This document shows, one piece after another, positions 7,089 through 19,320 of a DNA stretch of 64,000 bases. The DNA is from Gigaspora rosea (Eukaryota > Glomeromycota > Glomeromycetes > Diversisporales > Gigasporaceae): assembly GCA_003550325.1 (NCBI GenBank), contig QKWP01000231.1, positions 280,392 to 344,391 on the forward strand. The letters run 5' to 3'. The notes under the pieces are model-generated. The model made no database searches. It worked only from the letters and a program-made list of their open reading frames with translations, and was not told the DNA's origin. A program made the position numbers and the translations under genes. Numbering within the stretch: position 1 is the first letter of the stretch; the number at the start of each line of letters is the position of its first letter.

Positions 7089-9175
7089 ATGTATTACAAA
7101 CTTTGGTACCTTGCTATTTTCCTTATTCTTTTTATGAATACAAGTCTTGTTGCTGAAACAAATGGAGCGAAGAAATATAATGAATTTATTCAAAGGGAGT
7201 TAGATATAGATAAAAACGATATACCAAGGAATATATACTTGTTGGGTCTATAATTGGTGGTGAGTTCTGAATATTTTCTTATTTTATTTGTTTATTTATT
7301 ATTGTCATTATTATTTTATATTTTATTTATTTATCCATTAAAACTATTGATAATTTAAAGGAGGAAGACATCTCAGTCCAATGTTGGAAATTTGCAAGAT
7401 TTTAGTGGATCGCGGATATAATGTAACTATTTACAAATGAACAAAAATTGTTAATATCTCTTTACTTGTCTCTAATTCTATTCCATTGTTTTAAAAAGGT
7501 AACATTAGTAGCTCCTGGAAACTTTACTGCCACTTCTACTTTATACCGCTCAATTCCGCAAATAATTACTGATATTCGTAATGATGTCTATGTACCTTTA
7601 GAAATGAGGAAAACACTTTTTGAAGAATATGATATTAAAAATTGGGCCATTAGAATGAGGATGATTCATCATAAATATAAATATACCAAATACTATAATG
7701 ACTATTTACAAGCTTATAAAGAAATTAAACCTGACTTATTTTTTTGCGATTATATCGCAAATGAGCCTTGCTTTGATCTAGCATGGAAATTAAAAAAAAC
7801 CTATTGTTGGGTATACTAGCGGTACAACATGTATGTATTATTTACTTTTTTTTTTTAGGTTATTCACAAGTGTCCGTTGCTTATCGACCACTCACTCATT
7901 GACCATTCATTGACCTTCTTTTTATAGATTTTACTTATCCACCTCCTATTAGATCAGATCCGAGAATGGGGAAGGGTTGTCATGTGAGCATGGAAAATGA
8001 GTCTTTCTATAATCGGTTTATATGTGCTGTAGTGCAACCATTGCGAGCTATCTGGGCTTTTCGAGATAATTTAAATGATATAAATGCCTTAAGGGTTGAA
8101 GTCGGTATTAGCAAATATCATGATTTCAGAGGAAGAACAAGTACTTTATTTTTACTTGACAATTTCTTTGGATTTGAGGTGATCTTACTTTTTCTAATTA
8201 ATCTTAAAAAAGGTTTTTAATTCTATTATCTAATTATATTATCTTTATCATAGATTCCATCCGCTTGGCCTCCTCTTTATCAAGAAATTGGCCCTATTTT
8301 ATCTGATACTTTTCCAAATCTATCTTCTGATCTCGATTTATTTCTTTCTACTCATCCTAGAACAATGTATATTTCTCTTGGGACTAATCTATTCACTACC
8401 TCCGAAAATTACGCTACCCTTTTACAATCCGCTCTCGAATTAAGTAATCGTAATATTCTTGATGGTGTTATTTGGGCAACTGTAAGATCGAATGTATCTG
8501 AACTACCTACTGTAATTACTCTTCTTAATGATGACATTGTCTACACCCACATATTTATATCACCAAGTATGCACCTCAATTTGCTATACTTTCTCATGAG
8601 AATACTAAATTATTTTTAAGTCATGGTGGTGTAGGTAGTAGTCAAGAATCTATGTATACAGCTACCCCAATGTTAGTGCTTCCAATTGCTTTAGATCAAC
8701 CTGGAAATGCTGAAAGATTGGAACTTACTGGGATGGCTTTGAAACTTTCAAAACTTGATCTAAAAGTTGTTGATATTATATCAAAAGTTGTAAGATTATT
8801 AAATGAAGATAGCTTTAAAATGAATGCAAAGAGGATGCAAGTTTTGGCAAAATTTAATAGTAAAAGAAAGTATAGAGGTGCTGATTTAATCGAAATAATG
8901 TTGAATTTGGCAAAATATGATGGTAGTAGAAATGAAAATGGTGAATTAAAAGTAGACATTGAAACTTTGTTAAGAAGTTGGATTACCCTGATTCAAGAAT
9001 GGGATTTATTAGAGGAAATTATTTAGATGTCTTTGGAGCTGCTTTGATTATTGTATTCATGTTGATTATTAGTCTTGGATATGGTTTTTATAAGATGATT
9101 AGATTCGTTTTCAAAAGATGGTCTCTTAGAAGTAGGAATCCACGAGAAAGTTCATCGAAACGTAAAAATAAATGA
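7089..9175 (+). pseudogene. UDP-glycosyltransferase, five exons, frameshifted
   Basis: The exons encode a membrane UGT (GT1 family), which transfers a sugar from a UDP-sugar to a lipophilic acceptor at the ER. They are 7089-7259, 7361-7422, 7499-7830, 7928-8178 and 8254-9175, with GT-AG introns of 75-101 bp. Visible are a signal-peptide-like N-terminus, GGGRHLSPMLEI with the usual catalytic-type His, VTLVAPGNF, the donor-site region APQFAIL ... LFLSHGGVGSSQESMY ... DQPGN, then PDSRMGF, a C-terminal transmembrane helix (ALIIVFMLIISLGYGFYKMI) and a KRKNK tail fitting the KxKxx ER-retrieval pattern. Frame breaks occur near 7236, in the A8 run at 7791-7798, near 8558 and at the CCC near 8987. Four breaks indicate a pseudogene unless the consensus has indel errors; nearby long ORFs are intact, which favours a pseudogene. 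Confidence 0.85.
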
Positions 9176-11600
9176 ATTATAAAAAATGAATCGAATAAAT
9201 GTACATTAAATCATGTTTTTCATATAATTTGTTTGGAGGTCTTATTACTTATTAATAAATTTCTATTATAATAAACTTTCTATGTGCATAATCACATTTA
9301 TTCAAAAAATATATATGCTTGGAAAATTATCTTAAATGCATGTTGTATGTCGGAATAAAAATTTTGTAGATTAGGGTGTTCTCAAGCAGCACACTTGATT
9401 AAGATAGTGCTCAACAATTATAGCACTATTAATTAATCAATTTTTATAAACCAATAGATATTGAAGACTGATAACATGGGTGATAATATGATTAATATGA
9501 TTCACATGTCTTCCTCAATGTGATTAATTTATAATTGTGTTGGCACTCAATTATTGTGATTAATTAAAATATTAATGATTGAACAAACATCTTTATTATT
9601 ATTTAACAATTTTGTTTTTACAAATCATAATAATAATAATAAAATGACACAATGGATCAATGAAAGGATAAAACAATTTACAACACTTCCAATTTCTATT
9701 TCTTTTTTTTCAGAATTGGCTACAAGCCAACAGAACACAAAAACATACCTGTTTTATGCAACGAAGATTTTTAACATAAGAAATAAGGTAATAATTCATC
9801 GACGTTAGATATTGATAGTGTAAAAACAGTGAAGTATTTAAACAATTATTTTTTTAATAAATCCATAAAAAATTTTAGAGCAATAAGCACATTTCTATGA
9901 TAAAAAAAGGACTTTTGGACCTTTATCTCTTCTTTATTTGAATGATTGGCTGGAGTTGAGGAACAAGGTGAAAGACCCTTACAGGAATTTTATTAATGTC
10001 CAGTTTCTGTCCTGTAATTGTTATAACTTCTTAGCAGTCTTCTGTAAAATCTTTTTAATCAGTAACCCAATTATTAATAGAAATAATAAAAGCAAAACTG
10101 TCTAATAAATTGATTAATAAACTGATTAATAGCTTGACATGTTGATTTTTTTTATATATTAAAATTTATAATAAAGTGAAAATACAAAAATTTATATACC
10201 TGAGCAAAGACTGCAAGAAATGATGCTAGAAGATTAGCTTCGATGACATCTAAAGAATAGTTGAGTTATTGAAATATATAAAAAAAAACAAGATCAGTAC
10301 AAATGGCAAAAATCTATTAGCAAAAAAGAAATATAGACTAAAATGATGAACAGATAAATAATCATACAGTATGTTTAAACATTATACTAAATTTATTTAA
10401 TTTTACTTTTTTAAGAAAATCAAAATATCTTGTCTCTACTACTCACCTGCCAGCTTTCCGACAATGTTTGTAATCTTCTAAAAAAGTTTTATAAATCGCA
10501 AGGCATAATATTATCAACAAGGAATATGTATAAGTCACATTTGTTGCTATATCAAGAGTCTGTGCTCTTACTAATCTTTGTTTCTTTTTTATAATACATT
10601 ACAGAAATTGGGAAAGTACATGTTATAGAGATTAGTTGAAGAACAGAGATTACTTTCTTATAGCTTTATGAATTAACTATTTATGTCTTTCATTGTGACT
10701 TTATAAATTATTTACGATTGTTTGCTGCTTATTAATATAAATTTATAAAATATAATGCTTATATTAATGAATTGGATTTTATTATACTGTATTATATATT
10801 TTGATGTATCAGATAAGCTATAGTACTAACTTTGCGAGGGGTTTTTTTTAAAAAAAAAGAATTTAGAACTAATTCTTGAGGTTCCTGTTCTATAAAACGC
10901 CGCTGTTTATTACTAGTAACTACCCTTGATCAGTTAAACGAACTTCTGTTAATAAAATTTTTCTTTCTGACATGATAAACTTTCATCAAGTTTTATTCAT
11001 TGGTATAACAAATACAATTGATTCATTAAAATTTTTTTACTAATAAAATTTTTCCCCAAACCCATTCTGACAGATTGGATAAAGGTGCTTTGGAACACTC
11101 TTAGAATCAACTCAAACTGATTCTAAATGCATTTAAATACAATTACCGGTAAGTTGAATCTAATTTTACATATATTCTAGTCATATTTTCTTGCTACATT
11201 TATTTACAAGTGTTTTATTGTACTTTCATGAAGCAATCTTTGATTTTACATTTGTAGCGATCTATATTACCTATTGGATACTATTTGCACTTATAACTTT
11301 TGAAAGGAGATTATTATCCAATTTGGGTTATCCATAAAGAAACATTAAAGTTTTAACTAGTGATTTGCCATTTATATAACCTGAAAAATTTTAGGCATAG
11401 TACAAATAGCTCTTTTCTGGCATCTGGTTGGCTGGAACAAGTGATCAGCAAAAATTTTAGCATACAGTATGTACATATAGTACTGTACGTGATATATTAC
11501 TAGTCTTAATCCATCTAAAAATTAGTCATTGAAATTAAAATCAACTCAATTAAGAGATTTATTAGCAGAATTCATTTTGCAGAAAAAATTTCGCTTTATA
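9176..11600. other. Intergenic, no gene recognised
   Basis: AT-rich. The 77-codon open frame at 9575-9808 has no protein character. Around 9405-9560 two TGATTAATTTATAATTGTG-like arms in inverted orientation suggest a degraded MITE of about 155 bp. The rest holds homopolymers and short AT repeats. Confidence 0.4.
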
Positions 11601-13268
11601 AGGTGGATATAGGTATTATGGCGCACTACCAATTATGGCGCAATTTCAATATCTTGTGATCTGTCAATTGGAATTGCATGATTTTGGTACCAATTGATTC
11701 GTTGAATCGATTGGTACCAAAATTATGCAATTCTGATTGACGAGTTACAAAATATTGCCACCAAAGTAAAATTAGTATTCTTTTTTATATGGAGTTTCGC
11801 GAAGACCATATATATTCGTTTATTAAAAATTTTTTCAGGGGTCATTTATTTTTTTAAAAGACCAAGTGACCTTAATAATTATTTGCTATTTAATATTATT
11901 TATCTGCAGCCTACAAAAAAGTTTTTGCAAGATATCATCTCTAGGTTTTTATCTTATTTTGAGATCTTTTTTCAAAGTTTTGTATCTTAATTTTTCGAAA
12001 CTAACAATGTAAATTGCTAAGCAGAACATAAATATGTCGCGTGATTAAAATAAAAGTTTAGTTATTTGCTCTATTTATAATGATCGGGCAGCGTAAATAA
12101 TAAATCACGCTATATAAATAAGCGAAATCTCATACTGCTAACTCCGCTTGAACTACGGTTTACTTTTTACATATGAAAAAAAGTACATATTTATTAAATT
12201 TTAGTTTTATCGTACAATAAAGGAAAAAAAAATAAAAAATAAAAAGCTTTTATTATATCATTTGAAAAAGACAAAGCCATTCGGAATGATGCTATTGAGA
12301 AAGCCCTTAAGGCTATTAAAAGATTCCTCTGATAATCCCAAGCCTCCAGGTATAAGGAGTGTTCCACAAGACTTTGATATCCTGGAATCAACCCTGAAAC
12401 GTGTAATTAAAAATAATGGTCCTCTCAAATGTCCAGGCCCTAATAAAGTTTTAACTGACCATGAAGAAGAGCAACTGGTTGGTTATTGCCTAAACATGCA
12501 AAGGCTTGGTTTCAGGTTATCAAGGTCTGGCATAAATTATTGCATGATAGAAATAGTTAATAGAGATCAGCACATGCATCCTTTTAGCGAGAATGGACCA
12601 GGTCAATCATGGTGGCAGCGGTTCTTAAGGAATCACTCTGAGCTTTCATTTTATATTCCACAAGCTCTAAATGAAGCGTGTGCCCAAAAAGCAAATCCTA
12701 TTATAATAAACGACCACTTTAACAAACTTGAAAAAAGAATTAATGAATATTTGCTTACCCCTGATCAAATCTGGAATATGGATGAGACAGGTCTTCTTTT
12801 TCTTTTTTTGGGTTTTTTTATTTTTTTTTGCATTTTTTTTCGAAATTGTGTAATGGGATTGCTACGGAGCAGGCTTCATGATTGAACCTAAACTTCAAAA
12901 AGCTATTGCGAAAAAAGGAGCATTTCAGGTTTATTGAGTTTTGTATGGCAGCAATCACAAACACATTTCTGTATGCTCTATACTTTCAGCTGCTGGTATA
13001 TACATACCCTATTAATAATATACAAGGGTAAACAGATGATTTCAAATCATTTAAATGGCGCACTAGCTAGTACCATTATGGGGTTTACCAATATAAAATA
13101 TATGCAGGAAAGCCTATTTAAAAAATACATAGAGCACTTCATTAATTCTATTCCTCCATTTCGCCTCGTTTTACTAATTATTGACAGATACAAGAGCCTT
13201 GTTAATTATTCTTGTATCAACTTTTGCTATTAAAATAATATTCTTCTTTATGCACTTTCACTGTATAC

Positions 13269-13632
13269 CAGTGTTAAAGATTTGATGTTCTCAGCATTTC
13301 CAGGCACATTTAAAAAATTTTAGGAACACTAAATTTAGAATTTATGTTCCCTATTAGGAACAAAGTGGGAATATAAAAGTTATAATTTGTGTTCCTTATA
13401 GAGATAATTTTTTGTATGAGAGAAAGAGAAAGAGAGAGAGAAAGAAAGAGAGAGAGAGAAAGAGAGAAGGAGAGGGAGAGAGAGAGAGAAAGAGAAAGAG
13501 AGAGAGAGAAAGAGCGAGAAAGAGAGAGGGAAAAAAATTTAGTTATAGGAACATCAAAAATTTTTTGGGAACATAAATTGAAGATTTTATGCTCCCAAAG
13601 AACAAAAAAAAATTTTCAAATCTTTTTCACTG
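13269..13632. mobile_element. hAT-like MITE nested in the transposase gene
   Basis: Ends are CAGTGTTAAAGATTTG on the left and CAAATCTTTTTCACTG on the right, which are inverted repeats. The 8-bp flanks are CTGTATAC and CCGCATAC. The right copy still fits the conserved LPPHTTH coding context, and the left copy differs only by two C-to-T changes, so this is an 8-bp duplication as made by hAT elements. Inside, 13408-13530 is a (GA)n/(GAAA)n microsatellite flanked by inverted GGAACATAAATT-like words. No coding capacity. Confidence 0.7.
13408..13530. repeat. (GA)n-rich microsatellite
   Basis: An imperfect purine tract of GAGAGA and GAAAGA units inside the hAT-like MITE. Open frames through it are trivial Arg/Glu repeats and are not genes. 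Confidence 0.9.
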
Positions 13633-14652
13633 CCGCATACTACTCATATTCTACAACTTGCTGAACCACCATTTGCTCAACTCAAAAAAGTATGATAGTG
13701 AATGTGATAAATTTCTTACTAATAATGGCAAGCATATAACAAAATATACATTTGCTAAACTCTTTGGACAGGCTTATATTAAAGTATACACTCCGCCGCT
13801 ATATATAATGCTTTTAGGACAACGGGAATATAGCCCTTCAACCCTGATGTTATTGACCTTTGTCGTCTTGAGCCTTCCATGGCAGTGTATAATTTTGACC
13901 TACCAAGTTCTGAACACTAACCACATCGACTTTACCTAGATTAGTTCCAAGTCATTTCGACTCGATTTCTACAAATGAAGATTTGTGGACAGAAATAAAC
14001 TTGCTTAATAAGAGAGTAGAACACTTAGAATTAGAGTTAGAACTATATAAAAACAAGGTACCAGTCCTTTATAGTTGGTACTTAAGTACCCCTTGTGCTA
14101 GCATTTGAAGCAGAGTGAAGATCCAGTGGCAGATAAAAAAAAGACCAAAACTCAACTACACAAGAAAAAACATAAGACCATGCTATTCTCTCAGCTTCTT
14201 ATGAGCACAGAGTCATTGCATTTGTTGAGAGAAGTGGAGGAAGAGGTGGAAAGAGTTGCCAATATTAAAAAAGAAAAAAAAGAAGCAGCCATCCAAAAAT
14301 GGGGAATGGAAAAGAAGCAGAAGCAAGAAATTCGAAAGCAAAAAAAAGAAGAAAAGGAACATATAAAGTTACAATAACAGCATATTAGAAGAAAAATAGC
14401 TTGAGAAAAAAAGTAGTACTTCTAATTATCTGATCTGTGCCATTTTTGGTTGCTGCCTTAAAGATCTCGATTTCCAAAAAAAATTTTATATATCTAGAAA
14501 AACTTTTTTTATTAAAAGATCCTTTTAAAAATAAAAAAAAAAGTATTTCAAGTCCAAATCTACTTATTTAAAATAAAATTGATAAATGTTTATGCTAAAT
14601 TGAACAAGTTTTCTTATTGGCATTTTTAACAGCACCATAATACCTATATCCA

Positions 14653-15299
14653 ACTTACAAGATGTTCAATTCTTAACAAATAATATTGAAGTATAACTGT
14701 ATTGCTCAAAAATAATACTAATCCCAATCTGGTACACATTTCTGGGTGCTCTTTAAAAATTTGATGGTCTAAAAATAGATAAGAGTAGAAAATTACATTT
14801 TATTACTTCAATATACCTAAATTCTTTTCTTATTGAATATATCCATTTATATTCCTCTATAGCATTTGCTTTAATAGACCTGCATTTATAAAATTCAACA
14901 TCAAATATAAACAATGTACTGGTATATATCAAAATTTAAAAAGCATTTATTATTATCTTTATTCTTATTAATCACTATAGAATTCAGACTTATATACTAA
15001 CTTTTTTGGTTATTATGTGGCAGATTATTTTTTTTGATTTGATGATTATTAAAAATAAATAATTATATTTTATACCAGATATAGAATAAAATTGAATTGT
15101 ATGATTGGTCAATTTCTTTTCTTAGCTATAATCACTTATCACTTAGGGAACATCCAGAAATCAGCTGATTTCTGAGTGGGTGGGTGGGTGGGTTGGTCAG
15201 CTGAAGTATCAAGTATAATTCTAGCCAAAATTTTATAATTCTGACCAAATTTTTTGCAAAATTATTTTTGACCAAAATTATAGATTTATTAATAATAGT
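14653..15299. other. Intergenic, no gene recognised
   Basis: AT-rich DNA with a short (GGGT)n tract at about 15176-15192. No coding potential seen. Confidence 0.5.
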
Positions 15300-15965
15300 T
15301 AATAATTAATAACTTTTGATCTACTGTACCAAATTTGATGAATCAACTGCCAAAATGATCCCTCAATAAGAGGATTTTAGTGAGCCCAAATTTGATAAAA
15401 TCCAATCACAGGAGCCTGGGAATAGATTTGTATTACTATAAAAGTTCTATAATTTATTAAATAATTATAACCAATTTATAGTAGCACAAAATTTATTCCA
15501 ATCTTAGGATTCTGTGATTGGATTTTAACGATTTTGAACTTTATAGAATCCTCTCATTGAGAGGATCATTTTATAATTAAATCATCGAAATTGGCCCAGT
15601 AGATCAGAAGATATTAACAATTAAATATTAATATTTAACTGTTAATAACTTCTGATCTACTGGGCCAATTATGATGATTTTACTACCACAATGGTCCTCT
15701 CAATGAGAGAATTCTAGCAAGCCTAAAATTGTTAAAATCCAATTACAGGATTCTAAGATTGGAATAAATTTGTATTATTATAAATGTGTTATAATTATTT
15801 AATAAATTATAGAACTTTTATAGTACCACAAATATATTCTAATCACAGAATCTTGTAATTGGATTTTAACAATTTTCCACTTGCTAGAATACTCTTATTG
15901 AGAGGATCATTTTGGTAGCTGAATTATTAAATTTGATCCAGTAGATCAAAAATTATTTACTATTA
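15300..15965. repeat. Double foldback element
   Basis: Two adjacent long inverted repeats, about 15300-15630 and 15636-15965. Each arm runs from a GATCTACTG-type end through a CCTCTCAATGAGAGGA-type palindrome to a GTTAAAATCCAATYACAG-like string, and the four arms alternate in orientation. The arms are clearly homologous but diverged. The AAGCCYAAAATYRTTAAAATC string recurs in the palindrome at 48440-48886, so both belong to one foldback superfamily. No coding capacity. Confidence 0.75.
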
Positions 15966-16261
15966 AATATTATATTTAATTTTTTAATAATCATAAAATC
16001 TGATTGGCTAATTAGAGTATTAGATGTAGGTGAGTAGGGGTAGGCTCATAGTAAACAAAATTAGCTAATTTCTGGAAGCTTCCTAATTTGTTTTAATTTT
16101 ATCTTTTAAATTATTTTATTTTATTAAAATATTATATTCATAATATCATGTTATATATAACACCCTATAATGCAAACTAGATTATAAATATAGTTAAGAT
16201 TAGGGTTAGATTAGGTTAAAGTGTTTATAGTAAAATTGCAAAAGGAACATTTTTTGTTAGT

Positions 16262-17228
16262 TAGCATTCCGCACGGTCCAGTTCCAGACAAGTATTGTTA
16301 AAAACTGTACCTGAACTGTCATATGATATCGAGCTTTATAAAGACCCAGAACCGTATCATATAGATCTGAAACTAGACTAGTAGAACCAGTATCGAATAT
16401 AGAACTTAGAACTTTCAATAATATTAGTATTGGATAAATAATTAATATTAATACTAATTTAATCAATAATTGTTGCAGATAATAATTTAAAATGAAATCT
16501 ACATTTTCTACTTACTGCTAACCTTCTAAAACCCACTAATATTTGTTTATTAATTTTTTTTTAAAACTAACCCCTAACCCTAACCTCTAATCTTAAAAAA
16601 TGCACCTCAAAAAAATTTGGTTTTTGAGATTTTATACTATAATTTCATTTTAATCTGGATTTCATTATAATCTGTCACAATAATTAATCACCCATTACTA
16701 TATTAAGTAGTGAAAAAATTAGTAAACCTGTATCAGACACACTTCTTAATAAATTAGATTATATCTGCTAAATATATAATTAAAGTCCGAGGTCTCATTT
16801 TTACTTGACTATAATTCTGTAATTACTGGTAAAGTATTTATTAAAATTTAAACCAGTATAAATATTACAGATCTTATTAACCAAGTTTACTTATGTTTAT
16901 ATACAAATACCAATAGTTAATTAACAAGAGACTCACATAAAAAAGGTAACCCACACTTTTTTTTTTATTAAATGTGGTATGGTATTGTTGAAAGAAAAAG
17001 GACAATACTTTTGGCTTTGCGCGTTTATAGAATTCTTTTATATACCGTTTTAAAGAAAAAAATTTTTACTTTTATATAAGATTTTTGTTATACAAGATTC
17101 AGGTATTATGGATCAGGTATGAATTGAGACCCAGAACCAAATTATTCTAAAAATGATGTACTCAGAACTGAACCAGGAGTTGGTTTTGGGTCAGTTCCGG
17201 TTCTCCAGTTCAGTTCTGCGAAACACTA
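16262..17228. mobile_element. Non-autonomous hAT-like element, 967 bp
   Basis: Flanked by a perfect 8-bp duplication, TTGTTAGT (16254-16261 and 17229-17236). Ends are TAGCATTCCGCA and TGCGAAACACTA, inverted repeats of the form TAGNNTTYCGCA, as in many hAT termini. Subterminal CAGTTCYRG-like words occur at both ends. There is no transposase ORF. The telomere-core MITE copy B (16472-16678) is nested inside, so it arrived later. Confidence 0.75.
16472..16678. mobile_element. MITE with telomere-like core (copy B)
   Basis: 207 bp bounded by a perfect AATAATT duplication (16465-16471 and 16679-16685). The right end has two AGATTAWAATGAAAT words (read on the - strand) and ends in GTCAC; the left end starts GTTGCAGAT. 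The core has AACCCCTAACCCTAACC. It is the inverted counterpart of copy C at 23836, of identical length. Confidence 0.85.
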
Positions 17229-17236
17229 TTGTTAGT

Positions 17237-18140
17237 AATGCAACAGGTGTTATCCTAGTAAAATCTTGAGATATTTGAGAATTTTGAAAAGTGTTTTAAT
17301 ATAGGATATTATATAACACAGTGTTATCTTTTAGATTGTAATACAGATAAATTTGCTTGCATATTTTTAATAAAATTTTAAATATTGATTTTAGCTATAT
17401 TTTTCCTGTTACAAGCAACTATAGCTTTCAATATAGTACTTACAACACAGCATATAGCAACAGGAATCTTCTAAAAGTCAAAGAAGATATGAAGCGGTGT
17501 GGAAGTGGAATATTACTTCACTAGAGCGGTTCACTTTATTTTATTAGATGACATGAGTATATTTATTGAGCAAAGAAATATTTTATTTATTTAAAATAAT
17601 AATATTCAAGAAATATAACATTTTTAAGAGGTTGAGGAAGGAGGAGGGGAATCTGAGTCTAAGCTAAAAAGCTAATGTATAGAAGGTCAGAAAGCTAGGG
17701 TTTATATATCTTTTTAGAAATACATTCATATAAAAGTATAAAAGTATAAAAGTATAACAGTAATAAAGTATAAAAGTATAAAAGTATAAAAGTATAAAGG
17801 TATAAAGGTATAAAGTTATAAGGTATAAAGGTATAAAGGTATAAATATATAAAGGTTTAAAGGTATAAAGGACCATTCTATATTGTTCTGTGTCTCTATT
17901 ATATTATACTAGAATATTCTCAGAATGTTCTAGTTTTTCAATAATGAAAACTCATTCTATAATATTTCCATCCTCTTTAAGAATGAACTCCGTAAGTTCC
18001 CATCTCTACTAATTTATTAAAATTATCTACTAATAATTCATTCAGTCTACTAATAGAGATATGCTGTACCTGGTACAATTTTACAAGGTTCTGGTATTTA
18101 AAACTTGGTAGGTCTGTTTAGCGCTTTTCTATATCTTATT
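17237..18140. other. Intergenic with a tandem repeat
   Basis: No gene recognised. Holds the GTATAAA tandem array (next entry). Confidence 0.5.
17733..17875. repeat. Tandem repeat of about 10 bp (GTATAAAAGT/GGTATAAA)
   Basis: Some 13-15 imperfect copies of a 9-10 bp word, first AAAGTATA and then AAGGTATA. The Tyr/Leu-rich open frame on the - strand across it is a by-product. Confidence 0.85.
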
Positions 18141-18790
18141 TGTTCAGCATGATCCTAGAAAAGATTTAATCTGTTCTCTGATTTCTTTAGAGACCATAGG
18201 ATCATTTTGAAATTTTTCTTGAAGTCTTTCTAAATAATAACATGCTTCAAGGGTCTGAACTTGTTTTTCTTTTGGTTTCCTTGTGTTTCTTAGTCTAAGC
18301 TCTAAATTATTTCATTAACTTGATCTTTCCAAGTATAAGTTAAGAGAGGGTTTGAGCGAAAGGGAGTATTATGTTTTTCTCCAATTAGGTTACTAATAAT
18401 TTTAGCAAATTTAGTTGCTGTTTTAGAAGTAGGACTTTCTGGGTTTTCAAATTCTACTTCTGCGTCTTGTTTTTCAATGTTTTCAGGTTCGTTAACTTTG
18501 AGTGGTAGAGTTAATTCCTCATTTAGCAGTAATTCAGTATTAGTTTTGATATGGTTATTGGAGAAATCATTTTGTAAGAGGTCTGTGTCTTCTGTAAAAA
18601 GCTGAAAAGAGAGTAAAATAGTAATTCCATCTGTTACTATAACTTGATTTCTTGTAATGACAAAGCTATTATTAGCAGTCAAAGGAACTTGGTTCCAATT
18701 TTTAACCAATGCAGTCAGACTAATTAGAGTTTGAGGTTGACGGTTAATAGCTTACATTTTAAGAATTAAAGTTTTGTTATTGGAAGAAAA
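18140..18790 (-). pseudogene. Uncharacterised gene relic downstream of the Ty3 pol
   Basis: The - strand frame 18709-18302 (135 codons, no clear ATG) encodes a hydrophilic, Glu-rich sequence (VKNWNQVPLTANNSF ... NPLLTYTWKDQVNEI). After a short frame change it seems to continue as LRLRNTRKPKEKQVQTLEA to about 18140. It lies some 600 bp after the integrase end on the same strand, so it could be a third ORF of the same retroelement or part of a neighbouring copy. No domain recognised. Confidence 0.4.
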
Positions 18791-19320
18791 AGGGAAAGGG
18801 GAAATGTTTTTAGAAATTTTAATGTTAGAGTGAAGGTGGCTACTCTAATAAAAATTTTTTGTACATGCTAAATTAAAGAATAGGGCTTTGTGATTGTTTT
18901 GCAATATCAATCATATAACTCAAAAATTCACAATGTTGATCACATGACCAAAAATTTTCTTGCAGATCAAAAATGCTATCAAGTCGATTTGTGCATTCCA
19001 ATAGCATTTTTGTACTAAAATAAGCTTAGTAGAAAAGTTGCAGAATCTTCTGTTGGGTATACAAACAAAATTTCAGCTCAAATGGAGCAATATCGATCGA
19101 CTTTACTTAGTAGCAAATGTTCTACAAATTCAAAAATCTGATTTTTGTGTCCTCAAAAGGTTTAACAAAACTTCTATTTTTAGTTGAAAGTGGAGTAAAT
19201 TTAAATTCTAAAAAAAAAATTGTTCGTTATACACAATAAATTAAGAGGTAGGTCAAGGAGCAGTACTGTGTTTCTATCCATTTTAAGAAATTCTTTCTAG
19301 AAATTCTAAATGACAATCAT

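Larger units (their letters stand above)
12240..14377 (+). pseudogene. Tigger/pogo transposase (HTH_psq, CENP-B HTH, DDE_1), broken
   Basis: Fragments in order: a psq-like helix-turn-helix (AIEKALKAIK then, in another frame, IRSVPQDFDILESTLKR); a CENP-B-type DNA-binding domain (LTDHEEEQLVGYCL ... GPGQSWWQRFLRNH); the first DDE_1 block IWNMDETG (about 12772-12795); a T-rich disruption; QKAIAKKGA and HISVCSILSAAG; VLLIIDR with the second Asp (about 13170-13190); NNILLYAL; the nested MITE; then the DDE block HTTHILQLAEPPFAQLKK, DSECDKF, AIYNAFRTTGI with an in-frame TAG, and a Lys/Glu-rich coiled C-terminus (14105-14377). At least four frame changes and several stops, so inactive. Family proteins cut and paste at TA. 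Confidence 0.85.
11604..14652. mobile_element. Decayed pogo/Tigger-type DNA transposon
   Basis: The sequence TGGATATAGGTATTATGG at 11604-11621 returns exactly in inverted orientation at 14635-14652, flanking a broken Tigger-like transposase. The true outer ends may lie further out; TA-flanked CAGT-like strings at 11468 and 14698 are candidates. A foldback of about 120 bp (11641-11760, arms around TTTTGGTACCAAT) lies inside the left end. A hAT-like MITE is nested at 13269-13632. Confidence 0.75.

Noticed and set aside
13389-13664. Arg/Glu-repeat open frame
   Set aside because: Generated by the (GA)n microsatellite within the hAT-like MITE.
16257-16466. 69-codon open frame on the - strand at the hAT-like element
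   Set aside because: Overlaps the terminal inverted repeat and has no conserved protein features.
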